Part shown: positions 50,661 to 64,000 of the stretch, piece by piece
Numbering within the stretch: the stretch's first letter is position 1
How the letters are laid out: each line of letters opens with the position of its first letter
Assembly (NCBI RefSeq): GCF_037975245.1
Contig: NC_092575.1
Span: 5,994,501 to 6,058,500 of the forward strand
DNA length: 64,000 nucleotides
From: Apostichopus japonicus
Lineage: Eukaryota; Echinodermata; Holothuroidea; Aspidochirotida; Stichopodidae
Reading direction: 5' to 3'
Program-made: the position numbers and the translations under genes
The notes under the pieces: generated by a model
Seen by the model: only the letters and a program-made list of their open reading frames with translations
Database searches by the model: none
What the model was told of the DNA's origin: nothing

Positions 50661-53600
50661 GTATAATATTAAATAAACAATATTGCATGTTAGGTACATG
50701 GAGTGCAGTGTACACTGTAGCACTATGCATTTAAAGGATTTTTCTCTTTAGTGGTATCATCCTTTCCATTTTCAGTAGCATTTTTACATACCATCATTTT
50801 TTAATTTTATAGTCTTTCAAGACTCATTTCTTTACTTGTTCATTTTATTGTGATTAACTTGTTAAATTGTTAAGCTATTTTTGTCAGCTACTGCTTGTTT
50901 CTGATTTGGTGCTATATCCACTGTATTATTATCAAAAGAAAGCTTAAAAGATAGACATTTCTTCTTATTAAAATAAGTTCCTCAAATATTGTATACATAT
51001 ATTGTGTATAGTGTTTGGCTTGACCCACACTATCAGCATGAACGGCAATACTATTGTTATACTAGCATAAAATAACCGTTTGTAAACAAGATATTAACAG
51101 TATCACATTTTGATATGTATGATGTACACTGTAGTATTAGTATTAAAGTGTATATATGTATGCATGTATAGTAAATTACAAGTAAACGATTATTCTGTAG
51201 CAATTATCATAAAGTTGCTTTTCTTCTTCTTGAATATTTTTTTTTATAGTTTTTACAAAAGGAAGCTTACCCTAGACATTCCACTCTATTTAAACAAGAT
51301 TCGCTGACTGGTGTAGCATTAATAGATTAACATTCCCAGTGAACAATCGGAATAACCTTATCAAACAAACCTAGCCTACCTTTTGACAAAGTCCGTAACG
51401 GAAACTTTACAAATATTTGAGGTTCACTGATTTTGAAGTATTGGAATTGATACAGTGGTGAATGATACAAGTGTTATGTTATGGGTTTCTTCCTGTGTGT
51501 GTATAGGGGTAGGGGGTGAGGTAGAGGGGGCTTTGATATCCAATCAAAGAATTTTGCCAAATGGAAGGGAACTCCCTCTCTTAGGCCATGACCTTTGGCC
51601 TCCTTCACCGAGAATTATGGACTCCTAAATTATTTCTCATTCTTGGCTAAAAGCCCTGATTGCCATGGTTTGGAGGCATAATTCTTTTAGAATTTAACAA
51701 ATCGTGAAGTGTGCAACTTAAAAGTGAAGATCTGTCAAATGCCAGGCTTTTGAACATTTGTACTTGTATAGTACAGTATATAGTTACCTCGTGTAATAAA
51801 GCTACTAGTTACTGGTAGTACTTAGGTTGAGGATATTGTTTACAATCTGGTAATTTTTAACGTAGGAATTGGCAATTTTGTTATGTACAATTGTAGCGGT
51901 TGTCCTTAAAAGCAAGGTGCAGTGGTGCACCTATTGTAGTTGAATTATTCTCTGATAAAGGATCTAATCTGATTGGTTGAATATACCAGACATTTTCAGG
52001 AGTGGTTTCATTCATCCTGTGCAACGAACTGGTCTGTTATATTTTATTTACAAACTTACAGTAGCTATGCATGTAAAACTCTTTGATCTTTGTGTTTAAA
52101 TAATTTGTCACTCTGAGCACTGACTTAATGCATGGATAAATCCTGCCAAATACTTGAATGACATTCTTTCCCCTGCTTATGCACATACTGTACTAGTAGA
52201 AATATACTAAAGGAAGAGCTTGGATGTGCAGGTTGCTTATTTTAAATGTAAATTATAATAATGACTATGGCTGTGGTGTATTCAGTTCTTAGGATACAAT
52301 GTCCAATGTTCCAATAAGTTATGACAGTTACTTACAAACAATGGAACAAAATTAAAAGTAACAAGTACTTTACAGTTAACTATATAGTCCTGTCTACTAC
52401 AGAATGAAAGCAGTTTCATTTTCAAAATGAAACAGTAATTATATATGCCTAGTTTACTATTCTGTGTGTAGTACTACATGACTATACTAGCAGTGTGGCA
52501 TAAAGTTCAGTTTTAGTTTCAGCCTTGTATCAGTTGGTTATTGACATATAGTGTTAGTGTCCACACACTGTATTACCTCTGAAAGCCAGTGAGTGAGTAG
52601 TTATAGAATAAATAGACAAAAAAAGGGGTGTGTAATGTAGTAGGCCTCGATCGATTTCCTTGATCTTGATGGTTATATTGCATTTAAGGACTGCAGAATT
52701 TATCACTTTACATTTCTGGAGTATTATTTAAGTATAATGTACAACATTGGTTCCTCTTTGGTAAAAGACTAGGCTTCTGAAACATCTACTTGAAATACAG
52801 GTCTATGAATTTGATGAAATGAAAGTAATTTTTTTCGAAATTTAAAACTACACTTTGAGGATAAATGCTGCATCACATGTTTCCCTTAATTTATTCTTCT
52901 TAAGTTTGTTCTTCTTCCTGTTCCTTCTTTATTTCCATGGTAACCTTGCGTTCCTGACATTACCCCTCCATTCCAACCCTCTTCTGGTACCTTATATGAC
53001 TTTAAATCACTGGTTTATTGAAGAGTCTAACATATCTGTGGAATGATTTTTAACCACAAAGTGGGGGACTTACTGTAGATAAGCCCTAAAGTGTTTGAAA
53101 ATTTCACAACCAGAGATGTTAATAATCAATAACCCAACCTTGAACACTGACATGTATAGTGACTACAGGTTTTAAAACTTGTGGTTTATTCTTAATGTGG
53201 AAATGACTCATATATGGAGGTTGCGAGATTATTAGAGGATGTTTAATGTTGTTCTTCATAATTCGTATCCCTAATTGGATTTTAATGAATGAACTGACTG
53301 TGTGACCAAGAAATAATCAAGACATTTGAAACTCGGGAAGGGGGGGGGGGGGAAGGGTTGTACCTCATTGAATGGGGTGTTAGCAACTCTAGATTGGCAG
53401 TTCCAAATTTAAGGCAGTGCGTTCCCATTGGTTGTTATGGTTGTAAAGGAATGTATTATGATTAATATGTTTTCTGAGAACTTTCATACTATTGGTCATT
53501 GTATGCAATAGATAATTTGCACTTTAGACTTTTGTCAAGGGAACAAGTTAGAGCAGGACAAGCTTAACAGGAATGGTTTAGGAAAAAAATATGCATTAAA

Positions 53601-53750
53601 GTTATCAATGTGTATCTACTGTAGTGTTCAACATACCATTGGTTGCATAATCACGGAATAAATTTAGTGTTTCAAATTGTATGTAGCAGTTTTGAAGCCT
53701 CAGAATTTTAGCTCTTAAAATACTTTATTGTTCTTGTTTAAACAAAACTG

Positions 53751-54790
53751 TGATGTACATTTTTGCGTTTTTAGTATTTTGCAAAGCATTTGCGATGCGA
53801 TGCCAGATAAATTATTCCCTGTATAGTGTCAAGGGAAAGTTTATAAGTTGATTTTTTTGTAAATTTGAAGGGAAACAAAAAATGAAGGTGAGGGTAGGGG
53901 GTTGGTGGGAATAAGCATCTAGGCAATGTTGCATTTGGAAGTGTACATAAAACTGTCCCCTTTTCCCCAAAAATTTCCTTCAAACGTTTATTAATCAGTA
54001 ATATTATATTGGACATATATAAGAATTGTTGCAATGTTTGGTGGGGTGAGAGTTGGGGTGAGAGTTGGGGTGAGAGGTGGGGTGAGAGGTGGGATGAGAG
54101 GTGGGGTGAGCGGTAGGGGAAGGCATTCCTTTCCCGATGTTATGAAGGTACAGTACAAGTTATAGAATTTGCAATTGGTTCGAATATCATTTATTTTGAT
54201 GACAACATGTATAAGAATATATAGAACAAGAAACTTTTCCATTGTTCGGTGATCATGTACAGTTTCATTCACAAAATATGTGATGTACATCTTTGCGTTT
54301 TTAGTATTTTGCAGGCAAAGCGTTTTGCGATGCGATGCCAGATAAATGATTCCCTGTATAGTGTCAAGGTAAAGTTTAGGAGATGAGTTGTCTTTTAAAT
54401 TTGAAAGAAAAGAAGCTGAAGGCGAGGGGAAGGGGTTGGTGGGAGTAAGCATCTCGGCATTGTTGCATTTGGGAGTGTAGATAAAACTGTCCCTTTTCTT
54501 TGCCAAATTTTCTTCAAACATTCATTATTCAGTAATATTATACATGTATTGGACATATATGAAAATTGTTGCAATGTTTGGTGGGGTGAGAGGTAGAGTG
54601 AGAGGTGGGGTGATAGGTGGGATGAGAGGTGGGGTGAGAGGTTGGGGGGGAAGGCATTCCTTTCCCGATGTTATTAAGGTACAAGTTGTACAATGTGCAA
54701 TTGGTTCGAATATCATTTATTTTGATGACAAAGTCTGCTACTGTAAGAATAAATCGAGCAACAAACTTTTCCATTGTTCGGTACATCATG
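53751..54790. repeat. Tandem duplication of a block of about 530 bp
   Basis: TGTGATGTACAT.TTTGCGTTTT begins both copies (about 53751 and 54281). Both contain ATGCGATGCCAGATAAAT, CCCTGTATAGTGTCAAGG, GGACATATAT, a GGGGTGAGAG minisatellite and TTCCTTTCCCGATGTTAT. The copies differ by scattered substitutions and repeat number, so the duplication is not brand new. Confidence 0.88.
54040..54118. repeat. GGGGTGAGA(G) minisatellite, copy 1
   Basis: About seven 11-bp units GTGGGGTGAGA. A homologous array lies at 54582-54645 in the second copy of the surrounding duplication. It creates Pro/Thr-rich spurious ORFs on the minus strand. Confidence 0.85.
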
Positions 54791-55344
54791 TACAGTTTCA
54801 TTTGATGTACATAGACACCATACTGTTGAATCAGGTGTAGAACACTGCAATCTACAGGTACCAGAGGTGTAGTAGTAATACAGGGTAATTTCTGTTTGAA
54901 GTAATAAACCTGATAGGAACTCCTTCAGTCCATCAGTTTCTGAGAAGATTCAGAGTCACACAGGTTGGTGTATTATTATTATAGGAAGGAAGGAGGGTGT
55001 CAAGAGGAGGTCTAAGTTGACTCACATGTTTTCTTTTCTGAATTTTCTCACTTATGCCCAAAAATTGCAAACATTCAGGCCTAGAATTTCACAATTTTAA
55101 CCATATATACTGTATGCTAAAAAAATTGCCAGTGTTTTAAAAAATCTACCGGCTAAAATTGAGTACTCACTGACATTTTCCTGTATTACCAAAGCATATC
55201 AGTTACATGTGCAGGCTTTTGAGAACAGCCATGTGATATTTGCTGATGATAATAAGCTGCAGTTGTACAGGGATTCTGTATATCCCACCGATTCTTGGAC
55301 TAACTATTGGTAACTGACTAACCATGTGTTTTAATGTAGTTTGT

Positions 55345-55590
55345 ATAGGGCCCAAATTATAGCCCGCTTATAATTGCTAGTGAAGTTTTCAACAAGTACT
55401 TTTCCTGGGGGGTCTGTGTTCTCCAAATTGTTCCCAGACATTCTAAATGAACACACAAGATTACTGAATGTCCCAGTGGGGTACATTTCTTACATTGGTG
55501 GTAATAAAACCAGTTTTAAGAATTTTGACCAAATGTGACCATATTTGAATATCTGGCATATTTGGGGCCAATACAGCATACCTTTAAGTT
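55345..55590. repeat. TTAA-type MITE, diverged copy 2
   Basis: It shares TTCTCCAAATTGTT, CAGACATTCTAAATGAACAC, AGAATTTTGACCAAA and GGCCAATACAGCAT with the element at 16389-16608, in the same orientation. The left end has extra sequence (TATAGCCCGCTTATAATTGC). Confidence 0.7.
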
Positions 55591-58413
55591 CTTAATTGTG
55601 TACTGATAGGAAATTGCAATTGCCTTGTTTTCTACTGGCAAAAACAGCAGTGTCCTTCAAAGTTGGAGGCCTGACAAATGATGCCAGAGAGAATGTCTGG
55701 TAATTATTTACTGTAGGAGAGTATGCTGAAATTTGGGACTTGATGGTACTCCTTTAAAGGTGAATAAATAATCTGTTTTTTGGTAGAATCATCCACCTAT
55801 AAGTTGTAATCGTCAGACCTTTTGTGAAATATAGTTCTTCAGTTCCGCCTGTGTGTAACCTAGGACGTCTGTCTTTTCTTATCCGGTCCCTGGGCTCTTC
55901 AAGAGTCTTGCTAGACTGTGCTCTCTCCCTCCTGTTGATCTCGGCTCAGTAAAAGTGACTTAGCTCTTTACTGTAGGAGGAAGGGATGGTTTCTTTTCTT
56001 TTGTGTACTCTGCGAAAACAGGAAGTTAATGAATTCCAATCAATGAAGCCCTGATGATGGTCTGTATATAACCATGTACTGGTGGCAGACGGCTTTTAAG
56101 GGAACCTCTTGTTCATTGTCCAGGTATCCCTCAATTGTAGGCATAAGGTACTTGACATATTTCTAACTCAAACAAAAAAACACAGTGGAACTGAAGAAGT
56201 GTTTTGATCTATTAATATCCTGACATGAAAGAAGTTTGTCGCCACTTTACCACTGGGTGATGTTTGCACACCATAAACTTTGGATAGGGAGGGAGCTGGG
56301 AAATGTGGAAAGTTAAAAGTTTTTTTTAATTTTGGGCTAAACTGAAACCTGTAATGGAGGTCAACCTAGCACCACCTTAGAACTTAGCATCCCTCCCTCC
56401 CTCCCTCCCCCACCCCCCGCCCCCCTAAAAATAGTAAGAATTATATACTATCAATAAAAAGAAGAAAAAGTCAGGAACCAAATGAAGGTTAGCTTAGACA
56501 GGCAATTGATATGCTAGTATACAGCACTATTGTACTGTAATATTAAACAGATTAACAATATAATTGTTATCATAATGTATTTTATACCAAGTAGGCTTAG
56601 GAGTTTCAGATCATCATTGTCATTGTCTTGGTTTTCAAAATTAAAAATATTTATCCATATTCCTCCACCCTCAAAAAATTAGTTTAAAAAAATTAGATGC
56701 ATGTAAACATTTCTGTAAATATTAAAGAAACAACTGCTGTAGAAATGCTTGAATATGGGTCCAATCTGTGACAATACTACTAAATGGGGACCAGGGGGGG
56801 GGGGGGGGCAAGCCATACCTAGACTCATTCATCCCTCTTAGACCCTTACTTGCCCTACTTTCCATGTATTCACTTGATACCTTGTACAGTAATAACATGC
56901 TCTCCCCTTGTACAGTAATAACATGCTCTTCCCAATGTACTTCACTGTTGATATATATCTCAGAACTTTGACTATATATGTAGGCATATCGGAGAAAGAA
57001 TATTGTTGTTCGTCTTTGTACAAAAACAAAAACATGTTAAAAATGCCCTATTCCCATTTGGAATATTGGTAGATACATGATTGCCCTGAAAAGCCTGTTT
57101 GACATAGTGGATTAGACTATCTACACTTACACTTTTTTCTGTACATGGATCTGAATGATAAACAATATTCCATTTTTCTTAAAATGAAATTAATCTCTTG
57201 TTTATGAAGTTGTTTATTTTGTCAGTTCCCACGGTGATTTTCCTGTTTGTCAAGTGTTCTGCTATGATTAGAATGAATTTTTGCAAATATTAGTTCAGAG
57301 AGGTCAAGTACTGTACTTTACAAACCATTTATGTCTTATGAATTCATGTTGAGGTACTACTCTCAGGTAATGTTGGGTTATTGGGTCAATGTTATTTGGT
57401 AAACTGTGACGGAGCTTAAGTTTTTACTGTATATTGAACACATTTACTCTGTTTGCCCTAAACTGGTTAAGTGTCCACTCCAGACACAGAAACTTGAATA
57501 AATAAAATATTGAACAGACTTTTTTTCAGGTTAATAAAAAAATGTGCTAAAAAATGTGTTCACATTTGATAACAGTATTCCATAAAATAGAATGTGAGAA
57601 AATCCTATGGAGAAATTTGTTCGCTGCTCCCCACTCTCCCCCTCCTCTCCCCCTGCCTTCCCCCTCTATCTTCTTTCATAAATTCTTGTCGTAATGTATC
57701 ACTTGGTAAGAATTTAGCAAGTTTGTAAAACTAAGGGAATTGTTATGTAAAAAACTTGGTATAGACTACAGTATATTTGTAACCTCTAGTGTAAATACAT
57801 CTGTAGCAAGTACAGTTATATATATGTCAGTCTCCCATGGTAACAACTTGGTTGTGCAGTAAAGTAGCCTACCCCTTCCACATACATGCGCTCTTTGTGG
57901 CCATTGATAGCAATGCACCCAATCACACAAAGCTATCAATCTTACTTTAATTTCTTTACCAGAAATTAGCAGTCTTGTCTAAATCACACTTCAATGGACA
58001 GTTTCTGGAATTACTCTTTCCTATTATAAGGGTTTCCTTTGAGGGTGAGATATATTACCACTGTGGTGCCACTGAAGAAATCTTCTCAAGTATACAGTAT
58101 ATATGTAGCTGAATGAACTGAATGGAGTTATATATATCCAGGGTAAGAATTAGGAGGAACTTAAAGGGACATAGCGTGTTACCTCTAAAAGGAACTTCAG
58201 ACTTCATAAATGAGGTGTATTCATCTAGGTAACAACTATGATGAGAGGACACAGTGTACAGTATGCTGTTCAATGTAATTGTTAAGCCTATTACAAGGGT
58301 TATGTATTGAGAGGGTCGGTGCTATTGCAGTTTATGGAGATTACATGTGGAGTTTGTCATTTGTCGATATCCATTCTGGCCAAGTAAGTTTTAGAGTATC
58401 TATACTATTATTG

Positions 58414-59190
58414 GGAAGCTGGTCACTTCGCCCAACCTTACCATTTCGCCCAACCAGCCTGGTCATTTCGCCCAACCTTGATTAAATATGATACTTCAAT
58501 AAGGAAACGTTTGGGAATTGTTAACGTTACGGGATACAAACCGAATATTAAGGAAAGTTGAAGTCGTGGTTACATTGATTAAATATAATGCTTCAATATT
58601 ACGGACGGGTTTTATATTTTAAATTGTTTTCAATTTAATAAGGAAACATTCCGGAATTGTTAGTCGGTAGGATGGATCAGTGTTTTAGGGGTTAGGTTTA
58701 ATAAGTTTTTATGGAGACCGATTCCCCTATATAATAATATAACTTCCATTGTATGCGTAACCGCCTAAAGTAGTGTAATACTATAACCCAAAATAAATCA
58801 AATTGAACTAGTGAAATAGTAATGGTGATATTATTCCACAGTGATTCCCCTTTGTTTGTATAATATAATAACTTCCAAAGTAGTGTAATCCTCCCATTAT
58901 ACCTGAAATAACTGCTCAGACTCCGATCGATATGGAACGGACATCACTTTATTTACCAACCACGAAGTAATATAACCCAAAATAAATCAAATTGAACTAG
59001 TTGAAATATACTTGTTGAAATTGAAATAGAAAAAGTAATATCATTCTGACTGAATATGAGTAAAAAATGGTTGGGCGAAATGACCATGCTGGTTGGGCGA
59101 AATGACCATGCTGGTTGGGCGAAATGACCAGGCTGGTTGGGTGAAATGGCAGTTGGGCGAAATGGTTGTTGGGCGAAGTTACCAGAAAGC
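58414..59190. mobile_element. Inverted-repeat element with TTTCGCCCAACC subterminal repeats
   Basis: Ends GGAAGCTGGTCACTTCGCCC and, reversed, GCTTTCTGGTAACTTCGCCC are bounded by CTATTATTG at 58405-58413 and 59191-59199. The left side carries three and the right side six copies of a CATTTCGCCCAACC word, partly within 22-bp units with GCTGGT. The interior holds diverged internal duplications (for example CCCAAAATAAATCAAATTGA twice). No transposase. The superfamily is uncertain; the 9-bp duplication resembles Mutator-like elements. Confidence 0.78.
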
Positions 59191-60432
59191 CTATTATTGA
59201 AGTACAGTATGTAAGTACAGACCAGGAATGCAGTCATTTAACAAAATACTGAGACAATGCCACACATGCAGTAGCATGTGGAAACACTAACTGAAGTGAA
59301 GCTATACTCCACATCGGATGGCAATTAATCCAATTAGCAATTTCAGTCCATTTGAGATTTTTGTCACCATTTTTTGGAAAATAATTTGAGATGGTTGCTC
59401 CAGATCGAAAAGTAGGCCAGGATTTGTATCCGCTACTCGGCAACATTCTTATCAATCGACCAATCAACTGTCTTCTTTTGCTGTAGATAGCGGTATGTAT
59501 AAATACAGTACAATGGTATACATGTACTTTGATACAAAGTGCTATGATAGATACTAAAATGTATTGTACGCTGCTTTAACTCTACTTGAATAGATGAACT
59601 GTCTGATGCAATTGGTGTTTGAGACTTAAATGTCAGTTGTAAACAACTGACTTAAAATTTTGCGAGGATTTAGAAGTTTTCAAGTTGGATTAGTAGAGGT
59701 ATTGAAATTTATTTGCACTAGGTTTTAATAGGGATCAAACTGCCTTGCTATATAATGGGTTAAATCAGGTTAGAAACAAGTTCTAAACAATTTGACAAAA
59801 GTTAGAGGATCACTTCTTTTGTAAATATATTCTTCTCTGTCACCTCACTCTCTGTTACCATGGTAATCCTGCATCTCTGCAAGGTCATATTTCTCATCTG
59901 CTCTGGTAAGCCAATATAGTTCCTCAGTTTGTGACAAATACTAAGAACGCAACTGTACAACATTGTAAGCACTGTAAACATGGCGACCTGCCTGAATTGC
60001 CGTAGTTCCATCCTAAACACCATGTTAGCCTGCTTCTAGGTCAAGTCTATTTTTAATTTGTGATAGGCTCAAAAACAAATAGCACAATTTATATCACAGA
60101 GAGCTGGGGTTGGAATTAAGGCTTACTGTGTATCACAGTTCCCTGTGTTGTGTACAAAACATTTAATGCGCTCCTCGCTTACCTGTCTCCCCACAACCTT
60201 AGCACCTCGTTCTAAAATGAACTGGTGACCTTTCAACACTGTGTGTGCTCTATGACCGGCCCCTCCGGCCATTGCCCTTCCTTCAAGTACCTTCGTACAT
60301 CGTTTTTTTTTTTTTGTGGATTATTTTTCGACTTAGTATATGAACATTCTTTTACCTTCTTGCCAGTCTTGCTAAAACAACAACCTTTTCTGTAAAAGTT
60401 ACTGTCCAGAGTGATTTGTGGCAAACTAGTAC

Positions 60433-60530
60433 TGCAGGGAATTTAATTTACTCCAGTATCGCATAGCAAAATGCTATGTAAAATGGTCAAATTGCTATGC
60501 AAGTCTAAAGATGTATAGCTTTTCACACAG
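60433..60530 (-). repeat. Inverted relative of the CAGGGAATAATTT repeat family
   Basis: GCATAGCAAAATGCTATG and AAATGGTCAAATTGCTAT match the reverse complement of 26330-26420. It is the third location of this family in the window. Confidence 0.5.
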
Positions 60531-62284
60531 GAACGGTTGGAACCATAGTATTTTATAAGAAACAAACTTCAAAGCATTTCAAAATGCTCCACAAACTTTG
60601 AATTTCACTAAATTATACCCGGTACCGTACACCAATCATAGTGCTGCCCATATTGGAATAGTCCAGAGATGACAACATCTAATTTCTATTCTTGGTATCT
60701 GTTAAAAGTGCAGTGGTTAAGGATTAACTAGATCCTATCCCTTCCACACCACTGGTTTGAATCCCCTGTTGTGTGTATAATAGCCTACATGTGTTTAGCT
60801 TAAATTACCTTTTAGAGTACACTAATGCCCTAGGCCTGACATTGAATTATGCCCCATCTCCATTCTGTCTTCAGTACTAGAGCTTTCTGAAAGATACTAT
60901 ACTGTAAGTTGGTTGCACCATCATGAATATGCAGTACTTACCGATGTTTGACAATTATCGAAGATGAGGTTTTAATGACAGCATTCCGTTAACCATACTG
61001 GTACACTCTTTATGAAATCTCTATCTATTAAGAGTAAATATTGACAGTGCTTATGAATTCCTCATTCGTTACTTCTAGATGTGCATGTCAGCACATATCA
61101 TATCTTATGTCTGCAAACACATTGAAACATGTACATTGATTCATTGAAGATAAAGCTAATACTGCTTTTTGTGAAATAAGCATACATGTTGTACTGTTGT
61201 TCTAACTGGAGATGTTTAGTGATTAATTTCTTTTCTCGTCGTCTTGCAAATTTCAGAGGACTAAAGAACATTTATGTCTTTTAAGGTACTGTACCGTACT
61301 GTTTCTCGTTGATTGGTTGGGTATGTGGCTAAATTCATATGGCAAATAAAGCATAAAATGCAGCTTTAAATTATTGGCTACATCTCCATGTACGTAGGTA
61401 ATTGTCATGTTACTATTAATATGACAGAGGACTATTTCGTTATTGCCAGATCAAGTAACAGGAAGTTTGGGAAGGATAAAACAAACTTTTGAGCCGAAGA
61501 AACAATTTGACAAAAAATATTGAAAAAATGGCCTACAAGTGTGAGCCAGAATTGAAGATTGACAACCTCATTTAAGTCTGATATTAATTCTGTAAAATTA
61601 TTACAATGGACGTAAATTGCTCTGTAACATACAGGCCCTTAGTCTACAATTTGGAAGGGGTGGAGGAGGGGGGGGGGGGGGTTTGAGATCAGAAGAGGGT
61701 AGAGTGATTGGGCTGAGGAGAGACATCTAGTAGAGTACACCAGTTCCTCATTGCTTTGTATAATTTGCATGGATGCCTCATTGCTGTGTGTGTTAGTAAA
61801 GTTCTACAACATTTGTGGTCAGTCTTAACATGGAAGTACTTTGATGTTAATTGCCCTGTACCACAGCCACCACAGGAAGAATAACGGGTCGGTTGATAAG
61901 GATTTACTAAAAGCTAATATGTTTTGCTTTTGTTTAAGTTTTTCCTCAGGAGATGCGGTAATAGTTATTTAAGAAAACCCTCACTCATCCTGATATTCAA
62001 GTCGAGACCATTAAGTTCTTCCTCTATGTATGTAATCTTAACCACATATCACTGAAATGGATCCCGTTATTATGAAAAATCCTGGTATAGATATTGTCTT
62101 TTATAAATCTTGAAACTCACACTGTACTAAATGTTCCAGGAAGTCTGTCACTGATATGTAAAATATTTTCCAGACTCAATTATTTTCCATCATTTCATTC
62201 CATTATTCATTCCATTATTTTCCACTCCAATATTTTCCAAAAGTGAGTGTGCTCAAACTTGTGTTCTAGCATACTTACATGTAC

Positions 62285-62516
62285 TCAGGGCCATAGCCAA
62301 AGGTGGGGGGAGCAATAATTTTCAGTTTGCACTGACAAATGAAACTTGTACTACACAAAAATTATTAAAATGGTGGTGATGGTTACACCATGTTTGCATC
62401 TAACTCCCTTGACCCAAACAAAACTTTGTCATACCCTTTACGCAACTCCCCGGCACGGACATCAGCACCAACATTGTGCCTCCCCTCCCCCCCCCTTAAA
62501 CCTGAACTCTGGCTAT
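62285..62516. repeat. Probable G/C-ended inverted-repeat element
   Basis: CAGGGCCATAGCCAAAGGTG opens the unit, and ...CTCTGGCTATGG closes it, with a C-run (62485-62496) mirroring the G-run. The inner GGCCATAGCCA / TGGCTATGG words are inverted repeats. No clean target duplication was found. Confidence 0.5.
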
Positions 62517-64000
62517 GGATCTATAACTGTATAGTACTTCTTGCCTTCATGGATTTCTAGTTGGGATATGTTCATTTTGTTTATCTATACTGTCTGAAAG
62601 TTCAGTTTGACTAATATTGTCTGATCAATAGTACTAAAATCATGTAACATATATGTCATCAGGCTGACTAGAGCTAGGCTTGTTTCATTTGAAATGATGA
62701 CAAGGTCAAACTTTTCACAAATTCTCCAATTAGCTGTTAAACAACTTACTACTACTATGAAAAGTGTCCGGGTGACTTGATGTAGGATGAATCAGTCTTT
62801 CCATGTCGGACCCTAGATGAGGACTGAGTCCCGACCCACCAGACCCCCCCCTTGACCCGCCCACCCCTCAGATCGCATGAAAGTTAACTTTAGATAATTT
62901 TTTTGCAGCCCACTTTTTGGTAGCGCCCCATGGTCTGTGTAAAAATTGCTTTAATATAACTAAGTGTACCATGTTTTGCAACATTGGTCTTCTGTTAAAA
63001 CTTCCCAGTCAGTAAATCAGTGATTTAGGTAGAAATTATTTTGCACCAAAAAAAGGTGAAGGCTGCCTTATATTTGTTAATCATGCAGGGACAGAGAGAG
63101 AGAGAGAGACTGGGATATTTGTTACTTGAAATCCAAATGTTAGGTACAGTATAAAATGACATCCACAATCCTGACCTGATTCAGTGCCTGGATCACCATC
63201 TTTACTTAATCCTTACCACAATATTTTACCAGTTTGATCTGGCTTTTTGATAAGAATTTAACACCCTCCAGGGGAATAATCTCAAATATGATTTGAGCAA
63301 TTGGTTAAACTGATTGTAGACTAGGGTCTGTTCTCCTCAGGCATTCATTTTTGGATATGTATGTTTATATTCTGTCCCATCTTTAGCTTCCTTTTAACCT
63401 ACTTTCCTGATTTCCAATTTGCAAGTTGCTCTAAACACTGTCAGAAGACTTGAATGAGAAGGATAATATAGTCCAATAACCTGAGTGATCTTCAGAATGG
63501 CCTCAGGGAAACTTCCTCTCATCAGAGAGAGAGAGAGGTGGAGATAGAGAGGAAATATTATGACAACATAGACAAACCAAGGCCAGTTATTTATAACCCC
63601 ATTCAAAGATAGGTCAGAAAGGGTATCAGAAGAGGTCATTTAAGGTAACTCAAGCCATTGGGGAGTGGGGGGGGGGGAGGGATGGAAGTATCTCTTTCAA
63701 AGGAAAACATATTCTATGATAGTGCAAGGTTCTGTAGTTTCAATGAAGATACTTCTCACTTTCACAGACTACTGTACGTTCAGAAGGGAGGCGATGATTT
63801 TGATGATTTTGATGGTTGGTAAGGAGTTGAGAAATGGGGAAGTATGGGAGAATGAAAGATTCATGTTGTGATTCTCTCTATCATGAATTCCTTGACAATG
63901 TTATGAATGTGTATCAAACATATTATGAGGAAAAGACTGCTGATATTCAGTAGTTTCTGTATATAAATTATTAACGCAAATTTATGGGACTGTGATGAAG

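Larger units (their letters stand above)
47226..64000. other. Gene-poor region; no conserved coding exon recognised
   Basis: Apart from the elements listed separately, I see AT-rich sequence with scattered G runs (53340, 56795, 61668, 63668), GA repeats (63090, 63523) and short ORFs that match no family I know. The region could be an intergenic space or long introns/UTR of a gene whose exons lie beyond the window. A 73-codon minus-strand ORF at 59802-60023 has hydrophobic stretches but no other support. Confidence 0.5.

Noticed and set aside
53991-54521. 176-codon minus-strand frame with Pro/Thr repeats
   Set aside because: It crosses the tandem duplication and the GGGGTGAGA array, has no recognisable domain and mirrors a repeat in its second copy.
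59802-60023. 73-codon minus-strand frame with hydrophobic N-terminal half
   Set aside because: No family match, no splice context or codon signal I can point to; chance is as likely.

Overview
This is 64 kb of AT-rich, intron-rich animal nuclear DNA. There is no operon structure, and every recognisable gene is split by GT-AG introns. Gene content (a PLBD1-type phospholipase B-like protein, delta-tubulin and a two-RGS-domain A-kinase anchor protein), many tRNA-type SINEs, CR1/L2-like retrotransposon remnants and hundreds of short inverted-repeat elements fit a marine invertebrate. An echinoderm such as a sea cucumber is my best guess, but that is inference; no ribosomal or mitochondrial marker is present. 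Delta-tubulin implies an animal with triplet-microtubule centrioles and motile cilia or flagella.

Layout: (1) 479-16877, minus strand: an intact 11-exon PLBD1-like gene (559 codons plus stop), reconstructed exon by exon with all splice phases in agreement. (2) 16878-18116: a 1.24-kb head-to-head intergenic region. (3) 18117-19913, plus strand: a two-exon delta-tubulin gene (431 codons plus stop). (4) 19914-27540: convergent 3' flanks holding a polypyrimidine array and a SINE. (5) 27541-41383, minus strand: an intact 12-exon AKAP10-like gene (641 codons plus stop) with a split first RGS domain, a second RGS domain and a C-terminal PKA-anchoring helix. Three of its introns carry expanded minisatellites, one of which is built from the end of its own exon 7. 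(6) 41742-46904: two clusters of nested transposons, each with exact or near-exact 8-bp target duplications (D contains A, which contains B1; B2 contains C). (7) About 47-64 kb: no conserved exon recognised; transposon relics, a 0.5-kb tandem duplication and inverted-repeat elements with 9-bp target duplications.

The three genes have no obvious joint pathway: lysosomal or secreted lipid hydrolysis, centriole assembly and cAMP/PKA scaffolding. The head-to-head start of PLBD1 and TUBD1 may mean a shared promoter region. The most unusual content is repeat architecture: nested hAT-like elements whose insertion order can be read from target duplications, with an empty site for element C preserved in B1, and the exon-derived tandem array in AKAP10 that repeats a coding end together with its splice donor.
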